From assembly GCA_003566155.1 (NCBI GenBank), contig PXEP01000099.1:1-40356 (forward strand): DNA of 40,356 nt, given 5' to 3'. Positions 6,884-14,266 of the stretch are shown here, in pieces. The notes under the pieces are model-generated. The model was not told where the DNA came from and did no database searches. It was given only the letters and a program-made list of their open reading frames with translations. This DNA is from Candidatus Acetothermia bacterium (lineage in GTDB: Bacteria > Bipolaricaulota > Bipolaricaulia > Bipolaricaulales > Bipolaricaulaceae). How positions within the stretch are numbered: the stretch's first letter is position 1; each line of letters opens with the position of its first letter. The translations under genes were made by a program, and so were the position numbers.

Positions 6884-7702
6884 CTAGACCCGATAATGCC
6901 ACATTAATGCCCTCTCGTACATCCTCCGGGGGATGAACGGGCGCAGGGCCACAGGCAACCGCTGCCCAATGCGTCCGGCTGAATACCAGTCTCGCCGCGC
7001 CCTTCCTTCCACCACCCGTACGACCAAGCCGGCCACTCTGTCGGGGACAGGCCCTCCTCGTTCATCGACTTCCACGCGCCGGAGTACACGGAGCATGGCT
7101 TCCCCGTACAGGCCTTCTCCTTCCCATGCTGAGGCCAGCCGTCGGTTGTCCGTGAACTCCGTGCATAGGTCCCCTGGAGCGATGACCACCACCCGGATTC
7201 CCCATCGCCTCACTTCCAGACGCAAGGCTTCCGACATTCCTTCTAATCCGAATTTGGTAGCGCTGTATAGCCCCTGAAAAGGAAGGCCCACCCGCCCGGC
7301 GAGGGAGGAGATGTTGATGATGGTTCCCCTCCGTTGACCACGCATCACAGGCAGCGCCTGGCGGCATACCCTCAGCGCTCCCAGAAGATTCGTCTCCAGG
7401 AGCGCCTGAGCCTCTTCAATCGATGTCTGCTCCACCGGTCCGGCAAGGCCAATGCCCGCGTTGTTTACCACCGCGTCGAGCCTGCCCGACGCATGCAAGA
7501 TCTCCTCCGCCGTCTCCTTGACCGATTGCTCGTCGGTGACATCCATGGGCAGCACCCGGTACCCGGTCTCGCGCGGTTCCATGTCCCGCGCGCGGCGGCT
7601 GGTGCCATACACCACATGGCCTCGCTCGGCCAACCGCTGGGCACACAATTTGCCGACCCCCGACGACGCTCCAGTCACCAGAATCACTTGGCCTTCGCCC
7701 AT
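6884..7702 (-). CDS. Classical short-chain dehydrogenase/reductase (possible 3-ketosphinganine reductase)
   Basis: A 272-residue Rossmann-fold oxidoreductase of the classical SDR type. It has the cofactor motif TGASSGVG at the N-terminus, TSRR after beta-2 (a basic pair suggesting NADPH), VNNAG, and the catalytic Ser...YSATK (INISSLAG then LYSATKFGLEG). The ORF track starts at 7903, but ATG 7702 with a GGGGGG Shine-Dalgarno places the dinucleotide fold at the very N-terminus as expected. It lies directly upstream of the alpha-oxoamine synthase and is divergent from glyS. The C-terminal RRMYERALMWHYRV tail recalls the end of Bacteroidetes 3-ketodihydrosphingosine reductases, from memory only. 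SDR substrate calls are unreliable; the function is proposed from context. Confidence 0.82.
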   Translation of the reverse strand: MGEGQVILVTGASSGVGKLCAQRLAERGHVVYGTSRRARDMEPRETGYRVLPMDVTDEQSVKETAEEILHASGRLDAVVNNAGIGLAGPVEQTSIEEAQALLETNLLGALRVCRQALPVMRGQRRGTIINISSLAGRVGLPFQGLYSATKFGLEGMSEALRLEVRRWGIRVVVIAPGDLCTEFTDNRRLASAWEGEGLYGEAMLRVLRRVEVDERGGPVPDRVAGLVVRVVEGRARRDWYSAGRIGQRLPVALRPFIPRRMYERALMWHYRV

Positions 7703-7863
7703 CGTCCCCCCTACCCTGCCAGTGAATACCTTTCCAACCATGCTGTCAACCCCCGGTGACGGAGCACCCCATGTGTGCAGCGCCCCCTTGTAGCTAACGG
7801 GCGACCCAGGTAGGCTTTGAGGTCGCGCCCATGTGTGGTGGCAGAGGCAGAAGAGGAGAGCAA

Positions 7864-9336
7864 ATGGTTGAAGGCAGGCAGCTGGTTGAAAAAGTCGTTT
7901 CACTATGCAAGCGACGGGGGTTCATCTTCCAATCCAGCGAGATTTACGGCGGACTAGGGGGGTTCTGGGACTACGGCCCCTTGGGAGTGGAGCTGAAACG
8001 CAACCTTAAAGACGCCTGGTGGCAGGACATGGTTGCCCGACACGACGATACCACTGCCCCGGAGGGGCTACCCAGTCCTTATTCCATGGTTGGCCTGGAT
8101 ACGAGCATCATTATGCACCCCCAGGTATGGAAGGCATCTGGGCACTACGATCTGTTTCACGATCTTCTGGTCGATTGCAAAGCAGACGGATGCAAGGCCC
8201 GGTTCCGCGCCGATCAGCTGGACAGCAGCCACTGTCCCCTCAAGCCCAGCAAGGCACCGGGCGAGCACAGCGCCTGCCAACTCACCGAAGCGCGTGAGTT
8301 CAATCTGATGTTCAAGACGTACATCGGCGCCCTGGTCGATCCCGAATCGGAGAGCTATCTGCGGCCGGAGACAGCGCAAGGCATCTTCGTCAACTTCAAG
8401 AACGTGCTCGCCACCGCCCGCGTACGACTACCGTTCGGGATCGCGCAAATCGGGAAGAGCTTTCGCAACGAGATCACACCGCGCAACTTCACCTTCCGCT
8501 CCCGGGAGTTCGAGCAGATGGAGATCGAGTTTTTCTGCCGCCCCGGTGAATCCAGCGCATGGTACGAATACTGGCGTGATCGGCGATTTGCCTGGTATGT
8601 CGCTTTGGGATTGGACAGCAGCCGCTTGCGCCTTCGGGATCACCAATCCGACGAGCTCAGCCATTACAGCTGCGGAACTGCCGATGTTGAGTACGCGTTT
8701 CCCTTTTTGCCGGAGGGAGAGTTCGGTGAACTGGAGGGGATCGCCCACCGTGGAGATTTCGACCTGCGAAGTCACATGGAAGGGAAACTCGTGCGCGACG
8801 GCGACGAGCTGATACTCCAGCGAGATGAGAGCGGCCGTCCCCGGCATCCCGGCTCGGGGAAGGACTTGACGTACTTCGATGACGACACCGGCGAGCGCAT
8901 TGTCCCCCACGTAATCGAGCCCTCGGCGGGTGCTGATCGGGCAGCCCTGGCCTTCCTATGCGAAGCCTACAGTGAGGATGCCATCCCGGATGAAAAGGGA
9001 GTGCCACAGCCTCGGGTGGTGCTACGCCTTCATCCCCGCCTTGCTCCGGTGAAGGCCGCGGTCCTGCCACTCACCCGCAAGGAAGGAATGCCCGAGCTTG
9101 CCCAGGACTTGTACCGCACACTCAAACAGAACTGGAACGTGGCCTACGACGAGAAAGGCTCCATCGGCCGTCGCTACCGCCGCCAGGACGAGAGCGGGAC
9201 CCCAATGTGTGTCACGGTGGACCGCGAGTCATTGTCGAACGGCACGGTGACCGTTCGCGATAGGGATACGACGGAACAAGTGCGGATCCCAGCCGCTGAG
9301 CTTCACGAGCACCTGGCAGAGCGCATAAACGGCTAG
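7864..9336 (+). CDS. glyS: Glycyl-tRNA synthetase, homodimeric (alpha2) class II type
   Basis: This enzyme attaches glycine to tRNA-Gly. The 490-residue protein is the single-chain eukaryote/archaea-like form found in many bacteria, not the GlyQ/GlyS tetramer. It begins VEKVVSLCKRRGF, has FQSSEIYGGLGGFWDYGP, a Cys-containing insertion (CKADGCKARF), RPETAQGIFVNFKN, class II motif 2 FRNEITPRNFTFRSREFEQ, motif 3 as SAGADRAALAF, and a C-terminal anticodon-binding domain with VPQPRVVLRLHPRLAPVK. ATG 7864 is chosen over the tracked 7831 because GAGGAGAG lies just upstream. It is divergent from the SDR gene and 53 bases ahead of the nucleotidyltransferase. No T-box element was found in the short upstream region. 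Confidence 0.95.
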   Translation: MVEGRQLVEKVVSLCKRRGFIFQSSEIYGGLGGFWDYGPLGVELKRNLKDAWWQDMVARHDDTTAPEGLPSPYSMVGLDTSIIMHPQVWKASGHYDLFHDLLVDCKADGCKARFRADQLDSSHCPLKPSKAPGEHSACQLTEAREFNLMFKTYIGALVDPESESYLRPETAQGIFVNFKNVLATARVRLPFGIAQIGKSFRNEITPRNFTFRSREFEQMEIEFFCRPGESSAWYEYWRDRRFAWYVALGLDSSRLRLRDHQSDELSHYSCGTADVEYAFPFLPEGEFGELEGIAHRGDFDLRSHMEGKLVRDGDELILQRDESGRPRHPGSGKDLTYFDDDTGERIVPHVIEPSAGADRAALAFLCEAYSEDAIPDEKGVPQPRVVLRLHPRLAPVKAAVLPLTRKEGMPELAQDLYRTLKQNWNVAYDEKGSIGRRYRRQDESGTPMCVTVDRESLSNGTVTVRDRDTTEQVRIPAAELHEHLAERING

Positions 9337-9389
9337 CCAGACAACCGCAGTTGCGACCGGATGCGTCTCACTGGTACAGTGACGAAGTC

Positions 9390-10292
9390 ATGCAAGCGGT
9401 AATCCTTGCCGGAGGGTATGCAAAGCGGCTGTGGCCGATCACCTACGATCGACCGAAACCCCTGCTCCCGGTCGCGGGAAGACCTATTCTCGATTACATC
9501 GTAAGCCAACTGCCGGAACAACCCGCACCCATACTCTCCATCAACCGGCGGTTCGCCCCACAGTTTGAGCGCTGGGCCGCATCAAGCGCCCGTCCGATCG
9601 AACTGGCCGTCGAGGAGACCCGCGCCGAAGAGGAAAAGCTGGGCGCGGTCGGAGCCCTGGCCCACGTGATCGACAGATATCAACTGGACGACGAGCTTTT
9701 GGTAATCGGGGGAGACAACCTGTTTAGCTTCGCTGTGCAGGACTTCATCAGTGCCTTTCAGGGGCAACCGCTGGTCGCAGTATATGACCTCGGCGACCCA
9801 GAGATTGCCCGCGGCCGGTACGGAGTGGCCCTGGTGGAGAACGGTGTCATAACCGGATTTCAGGAGAAACCCGATCGCCCGGCTTCCGCCCTTGCAGCGA
9901 CCGCCTGTTACCTGTTTCCTCGCCACGTGCTACCGATGATTGATGGATTTCTGGCTCAGTCAGAGCGCGGTTGCGATGCACCTGGATACTTCCTGGAATG
10001 GCTGCGCGCCAGGGAAACTATGCACGCATATCGGTTCGCGGAAGGATGGTTCGATATCGGCGGCCGGGAAGCATACATCGCCGCCAATCTTCATTTCACC
10101 GAAGGGCGTTCATGGATTCACCCTGAGGCAACCGTCGATCAGTCTCGCCTCGAGAGAAGCATCGTGTTAGGGGATGCCTCGATTCGCAACTCGCGTCTCA
10201 CCGAATGTGTCGTCGATGAACACTCCCACCTGGAGGGCGTTGAACTAAGGGATGTCCTCGTCGGTCGGGGAACGCGAATCCGCCCCGGCTAG
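9390..10292 (+). CDS. Sugar-1-phosphate nucleotidylyltransferase
   Basis: This enzyme would transfer a nucleoside monophosphate to a sugar 1-phosphate to make an activated sugar for surface polysaccharide. It has the nucleotide-binding signature ILAGGYAKRLWP, the PKPLLPVAGRPI segment, a metal-binding GGDNLF, the GFQEKPDRP sugar-phosphate motif, and at its C-terminus a short left-handed beta-helix-like stretch of imperfect hexapeptides (about residues 245-300). The GGYAKRLWP form resembles archaeal-type enzymes. ATG 9390 fits the start of the Rossmann fold; the Shine-Dalgarno is weak. The substrate (glucose, mannose or other) is not determinable. Its last 48 bases overlap the 3' end of scpB, which is convergent. 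Confidence 0.87.
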   Translation: MQAVILAGGYAKRLWPITYDRPKPLLPVAGRPILDYIVSQLPEQPAPILSINRRFAPQFERWAASSARPIELAVEETRAEEEKLGAVGALAHVIDRYQLDDELLVIGGDNLFSFAVQDFISAFQGQPLVAVYDLGDPEIARGRYGVALVENGVITGFQEKPDRPASALAATACYLFPRHVLPMIDGFLAQSERGCDAPGYFLEWLRARETMHAYRFAEGWFDIGGREAYIAANLHFTEGRSWIHPEATVDQSRLERSIVLGDASIRNSRLTECVVDEHSHLEGVELRDVLVGRGTRIRPG

Positions 10293-10769
10293 ACCCTCCT
10301 CCGATTCCTGAAGATCGGCCACGCTGGCCACGCCGAAGTACTGTAGGAAGATGTCCGTAACAGTGAGCCGCTTGCTGGGACCCTCTTCCTCGGCGTCCAC
10401 AAATCCCCGCCCCATGAGGTCCCGTACGTGCCCGTAGGCCCTTTGCCCCCGGATACGTACAAGCTCCGACTGCAGCAGCGGTCCCCTGAAGGCAATGACG
10501 GCCAGCGTCCTCAGAACGGGTTCGGGGATGTCCTGATGGGGGGCCAGCGGGCGTACCTTCTCGGCAAGCTCCGGTTTGACCCGCAGTACATACCCCCCCG
10601 CTTCCTGCACCAGTTCGATGCCCCGTCCTTCTTCCTCTAGGTCCTGGGCAAGGGCGTGCAGAGCGGCGCCAACTGCACCCGGATCCGCTTCCAACACCTG
10701 AGACAACCGGGCAAGCGATACGGGCCCGTCGGCCACAAACAGCGCTGCTTCAATCAGCGCCTGATCCAT
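10245..10769 (-). CDS. scpB: Segregation and condensation protein B
   Basis: ScpB is a kleisin-interacting winged-helix subunit of the bacterial SMC condensin complex, acting on the nucleoid. The 174-residue protein starts MDQALIEAALFVADGPVS, the typical ScpB opening, and includes the conserved second winged-helix segment PVLRTLAVIAFRGPLLQSELVRIRG and LTVTDIFLQYFGV. ATG 10769 is preferred over TTG 10778. It overlaps scpA by 20 bases, so scpA and scpB are coupled. Its 3' end overlaps the convergent nucleotidyltransferase gene by 48 bases. The acidic tail after residue 155 is likely disordered. Confidence 0.93.
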   Translation of the reverse strand: MDQALIEAALFVADGPVSLARLSQVLEADPGAVGAALHALAQDLEEEGRGIELVQEAGGYVLRVKPELAEKVRPLAPHQDIPEPVLRTLAVIAFRGPLLQSELVRIRGQRAYGHVRDLMGRGFVDAEEEGPSKRLTVTDIFLQYFGVASVADLQESEEGLAGADSRSPTDEDIP

Positions 10770-11463
10770 CCTCCACAACCTCGATCAGCACTTCCCCCAT
10801 GAAGTCCTGTTGGTAGACGCGCACCGCACCCTGAGCATCCAGGTGCAGAAGTTCCATGAACCGCGCTACCTCCTCCCGCCGATCACGCTTGTCAACCAGC
10901 CGACGGAAGGCCACCACCCGTTCTCCGTTCACCATAGCCGCAAGCCGCCGCAACAACCTCACAGCCCTCTTGGTGAAGGGCTCCCTCTCCAGATCTACCC
11001 CCATGTATTCCCAGTCGGCCTCCACCATGTTGGGCTTCTGCCTGCGATGAGTGGGCCTCAACGCTGCCCATAGTGCTCTTTTCAAGTCCCGCACGGTGGA
11101 ACGCCCTTCGCACCGGCGCACGATCGGCAGACGCAGTTCGGGGGCTATATAGACATCCTGCTCGAAATCCGCGTCCTCGTTTACCTCGTCCACAACCTCC
11201 TCCAACGTGGGCCCGTGACCGTTGCCGTCGTCCTCCCGAACCCAGTCGGACTTCATCCTCAGCAGAACCGAGCCGGCTAGCACCATCCGCCCCGGAACCT
11301 CCAACTCCAGCGCGGCGAACGTCGCCATGTGTTCCCGGAATCTGCGCACCAGCTCCACCAAGTCAACCGCCCAGGGATCAAGTCCCTCGGCCATCCGGCG
11401 CAGCACAGTGTCCCAATCGCCGCGCGCCAGCTCCAACGGTTCCAGCAGCCTGAGCTCACTCAC
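10750..11463 (-). CDS. scpA: Segregation and condensation protein A (kleisin)
   Basis: ScpA is the kleisin that bridges the two SMC heads. The product of about 237 residues begins VSELRLLEPLELARGDW and contains a helical N-terminal SMC-neck-binding region, an acidic central linker (EEVVDEVNEDADFEQ) and a C-terminal winged helix including FMELLHLDAQGAVRVYQQDFMGEV, which is a typical ScpA end. The tracked start at 11544 lies within smc; GTG 11463 is chosen because it overlaps the smc stop by eight bases. The central part is more divergent than usual, consistent with pairing to an unusually short SMC. Confidence 0.9.
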   Translation of the reverse strand: MSELRLLEPLELARGDWDTVLRRMAEGLDPWAVDLVELVRRFREHMATFAALELEVPGRMVLAGSVLLRMKSDWVREDDGNGHGPTLEEVVDEVNEDADFEQDVYIAPELRLPIVRRCEGRSTVRDLKRALWAALRPTHRRQKPNMVEADWEYMGVDLEREPFTKRAVRLLRRLAAMVNGERVVAFRRLVDKRDRREEVARFMELLHLDAQGAVRVYQQDFMGEVLIEVVEDGSGAD

Positions 11464-13930
11464 TTCCCACCAACTCCAACGCCACCACCTCTGAAGCACC
11501 ATCGTGCATTGTGACCCCGTACAGTCGATCCGCGTAGCGCACAACCTCTTCGTTATGGGAGATCACAATTACTTGGGCCTCTGCAGCGAACTCTTTCAGA
11601 AGTCGTGCCAGTCGCTCTGAATTGGCCTGATCCAACGCCGCATCCACCTCATCCAACAGATAAAACGGTGCCGGGCGGCCGGCAGCCAAAGACAGCACAA
11701 AAGCGATCGCCACCAATGTCTTCTCGCCGCCGGACAAAGCATCCAACAGGCGGGGCTCCTTCGCAGGCGGGCGCGCCTTGATCAGAAGTCCCGAGTCGAT
11801 GTTCCCCGGCTCAGCCAACGCCAGCTCTGCCTCTCCTCCGCCGAACAGCCGATTGAACAGCCGGGCTAGTTCCGCCGACACCGCCTCCATCACCGAGAAG
11901 AACCGTTCTTTCTTCTTAGCTTCCACCTCGCCGATGAAGCGTTCGATCTCCTGCTTCTCGCGTTCCAGTGTTTGCACCCGCTCTTTGAACTGCTGGAACT
12001 CATTCAAGAAAGCGTCGTACTCGTCGATCGCCCTCAGGTTCACCGCCCCGAGTTCAGCTATACGCCGCTCAGCTTGTTGCAGCCGGCTGTGCAACACCTC
12101 GAGGCTTCCCTCCTCGGCGCCCCCTTCCGGCGGGGATACCTCACCCAAGGCCGATATTTCTCCGTTCATTTCTGCGAGTTCTCTCTCCCTACGGGAAAGC
12201 GTCCCCCGGACCTTCTCCAACGACAGGTAGGCCTGCTTCCGTCGTTCGCGCAGCTGCCCCAGCTCGGATTCTTCTTCCGCCCGCGAAGCCTTGTTGCGCG
12301 CCTCCTGGGCGCTGTGCTGTTGCAGTTGCGCTTCAGCACTGGTCAGCTCGCCGGAAACACGTTGTATCTCCGAGCGCGCTCGCTGTAGTTCCGCCTGCAT
12401 CTTCTCTATGCGCGACTTGTACTGACCCAGATCAGGGCTGCGCTGCTTTCCTCGGGCAGCTCCACCCACGATAGCCCCACCACGCTCCAACAGATCGCCG
12501 CCCAACGTGACGACCCGCACACCCTGCAGGTCCCGTACACAATCCAAACTCTCCGCTATCACCGTGTCTGTCAGCGCGTAAGCGACAGCGGGCTTCACAT
12601 GCTCGGGGTATTCCACCAGTTCCACAGCAAGTCCGAGCACGCCGGGAAGCTTGAGCGCATTGCGGGCACGGCTGGAGACAGTCGGTGGAGACAGCTTATC
12701 CAACGGAAGGAACCGTGCCCGGCCCAAGTTGTTCTCCTTCAGGAAGTCGACGCACTCCAGCGCCACATCCCGCGTGGTCACCACAAGGTCGTGGACATGC
12801 CCCCCGAGGGCCGTTTCCAGAGCGCTCCCAACATCACGACGCGGGCGAATCAAGGAACCCACAGTGCCTAGAACCCCATCCCAACCGCGCTTGATTAGGG
12901 CATCCACCGCCTCCGGAACCCGCTTGTTCCCACCTGTCCACTGGTTCAACTGCTTCAGTGTGTCCTGCAACGAGGATAGTTCGCGCTCGACCGACCGGGC
13001 TTCCGCTTCCTTCGCCGACAGTTCGCCCCGCAACCGTTCCACCTTCCGCACCAGCTCCACGCCCGTGTCGTCAGTTTCAGAAGGCCCCTGTGACAGGGTA
13101 CGTTCCTTGGCTTCCACCTCCCGATCCAAGCGATCGACCTCGGCCTCGAGCTCACGCACCTCTTCTTGAGCGCGATCCCGCTGGGCCTGGGCCTTATCCC
13201 GCGAAGCGCATAGCGTCTCCCAGCGCCGCCAGCGCAGGGTAGCGGCAAGTTTGTCCCGCTGCTCCGTTAGCGAACGGTATTCCAAAGCGGTTTGGCGTTC
13301 GCGGTGCAGTACTGCCAAGCGCTGTCGTCTTTCCGCGAGGATGATGCGGCTGGTGTTGAGCCGTTCTTTCACCTGCCCCAGCTCCTCAATCGCCTTGGTC
13401 TTCCGCTCTTCGTAGGCCGCCACTCCCGCAACTTCATCCAGGATCTCCCGTCGTCTCTTGGGCGAGCGCTCCAACACGTCCACAACCATGCCCTGTTCCA
13501 CAATGTGGTGTCCATCTGGTTCTATGCTTAGCGCGCCCAACACGTTGTTCACGGAGCGGGCGGGAGCAACCTTCCCCTGAAGTCGGTAAGTGGAACCGGT
13601 TCGCGAAATCCGCCGGCTTAACACTAGTTCCTGTCCACCCTGGGGCAGAAAGTCCTCCAATTCGGCCCCTTCGGTGTTAAGGGTGACCTCCACATCGGCC
13701 TCCCCCACTGGATCGCCCGCTGGCGGAGCGTGCAATAGCTGTTCCATCCTCTCCGCCCGAAGCGAGCGTGAGCGCCGTCCCATGACAAACGTCAGCGCAT
13801 CGAAAATATTGCTCTTGCCCGTTCCGTTCTCCCCGATTATGGCGGTAAATCCTGGGTGAAATGGCACAACCGTCGGGCGGCGGAAAGACTTGAACCCGCT
13901 TACGCTCAGCCGCTTGACGCTACCGCTCAT
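11456..13930 (-). CDS. smc: Chromosome condensation ATPase SMC with short coiled-coil arms
   Basis: SMC is the ATPase of bacterial condensin, which loops and organises the nucleoid. From ATG 13930 the protein has 824 residues: N-terminal head with Walker A GENGTGKSN (about 33-41), a coil (about 170-340), a hinge (about 345-495, with GWDGVLGTVGSLI and GRARFLPLDKL), a return coil (about 495-670), then the C-terminal head with signature LSGGEKTL (about 732) and Walker B FYLLDEVDAALD (about 756). Head and hinge are normal, but each arm is only about 170 residues, roughly half the usual bacterial length of about 330, so the gene is short without truncation of any domain. The start overlaps the upstream XRE gene as ATGA; scpA and scpB follow with overlaps. 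Confidence 0.95.
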   Translation of the reverse strand: MSGSVKRLSVSGFKSFRRPTVVPFHPGFTAIIGENGTGKSNIFDALTFVMGRRSRSLRAERMEQLLHAPPAGDPVGEADVEVTLNTEGAELEDFLPQGGQELVLSRRISRTGSTYRLQGKVAPARSVNNVLGALSIEPDGHHIVEQGMVVDVLERSPKRRREILDEVAGVAAYEERKTKAIEELGQVKERLNTSRIILAERRQRLAVLHRERQTALEYRSLTEQRDKLAATLRWRRWETLCASRDKAQAQRDRAQEEVRELEAEVDRLDREVEAKERTLSQGPSETDDTGVELVRKVERLRGELSAKEAEARSVERELSSLQDTLKQLNQWTGGNKRVPEAVDALIKRGWDGVLGTVGSLIRPRRDVGSALETALGGHVHDLVVTTRDVALECVDFLKENNLGRARFLPLDKLSPPTVSSRARNALKLPGVLGLAVELVEYPEHVKPAVAYALTDTVIAESLDCVRDLQGVRVVTLGGDLLERGGAIVGGAARGKQRSPDLGQYKSRIEKMQAELQRARSEIQRVSGELTSAEAQLQQHSAQEARNKASRAEEESELGQLRERRKQAYLSLEKVRGTLSRRERELAEMNGEISALGEVSPPEGGAEEGSLEVLHSRLQQAERRIAELGAVNLRAIDEYDAFLNEFQQFKERVQTLEREKQEIERFIGEVEAKKKERFFSVMEAVSAELARLFNRLFGGGEAELALAEPGNIDSGLLIKARPPAKEPRLLDALSGGEKTLVAIAFVLSLAAGRPAPFYLLDEVDAALDQANSERLARLLKEFAAEAQVIVISHNEEVVRYADRLYGVTMHDGASEVVALELVGSE

Positions 13931-14172
13931 ACGAGGGAGTCGAACAGTTCCAGCATGACCACTCGCCGGCGGGGCTTGCTGGGCATCTCCCACACAGCAC
14001 CCCCACCCAGCAACGACTCCACCTTATGCCGATTGTAGTCGTTGGGGGTTGCCTCCCCGGCCTCCCACCGCATCACCGTAGGGATGGACACCCCCAAATA
14101 CCCGGCCACAGCCCGTTTGCTAAGACCATGCTCAAGACGATACCTCCTAAGAGCAGGACCTAGACTATCCAT
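13927..14172 (-). CDS. XRE-family helix-turn-helix protein leading the condensin operon
   Basis: An 81-residue DNA-binding protein. Its first 55 residues form an XRE/Cro helix-turn-helix: LGPALRRYRLEHGLSKRAVAGYLGVSIPTVMRWEAGEA, with the KRAVAGYLGVSIPTVMRWE recognition region. The C-terminal 25 residues (PSKPRRRVVMLELFDSLV) are basic and then hydrophobic. ATG 14172 is used because AAGGGGGGCGG precedes it; the tracked start at 14262 reads through the promoter. The stop overlaps the smc ATG, so it is the first gene of XRE-smc-scpA-scpB. A perfect dyad lies just upstream of its start, suggesting autoregulation. Its target is inferred from context. Confidence 0.85.
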   Translation of the reverse strand: MDSLGPALRRYRLEHGLSKRAVAGYLGVSIPTVMRWEAGEATPNDYNRHKVESLLGGGAVWEMPSKPRRRVVMLELFDSLV

Positions 14173-14186
14173 CCGCCCCCCTTCGG

Positions 14187-14199
14187 TTCGTGTAACGAA
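14187..14199. promoter_or_regulatory. Perfect inverted repeat TTCGT-GTA-ACGAA, candidate operator
   Basis: A 13-base dyad with perfect 5-base arms (14187-14191 and 14195-14199) and a 3-base centre covers the predicted transcription start and the edge of the -10 box of the XRE-smc promoter. The placement is that expected for repression by the XRE protein encoded 15 bases downstream. Binding is inferred. Confidence 0.5.
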
Positions 14200-14226
14200 T
14201 ATAACATCTGCTACGCATAGCGGCAA
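14198..14226 (-). promoter_or_regulatory. Promoter of the XRE-smc-scpAB operon
   Basis: On the minus strand TTGCCG (14226-14221) and TATATT (14203-14198) are separated by 17 bases. The -35 box abuts the T-tract of the terminator that ends the upstream coiled-coil gene, so terminator and promoter are packed back to back. The predicted start is near 14191. Confidence 0.6.
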
Positions 14227-14256
14227 AAAGCAGGGCGCGGTTTGACCGCGCCCTGC
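14225..14256 (-). terminator. Intrinsic terminator of the coiled-coil protein gene
   Basis: A 12-bp perfect stem GCAGGGCGCGGT / ACCGCGCCCTGC (14230-14241 with 14245-14256) with a 3-base loop is followed on the minus strand by five T residues (14229-14225). It begins 11 bases after the stop codon of the gene at 14267. Confidence 0.92.
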
Positions 14257-14266
14257 CATCACTGTC

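Noticed and set aside
9361-9389. Upstream ATG at 9361 as start of the nucleotidyltransferase
   Set aside because: It is out of frame with the gene; the Rossmann start at ATG 9390 fits the family.
11456-13993. SMC as a truncated pseudogene because of its length
   Set aside because: Both head motifs and a full hinge are present in one frame; only the coils are short.
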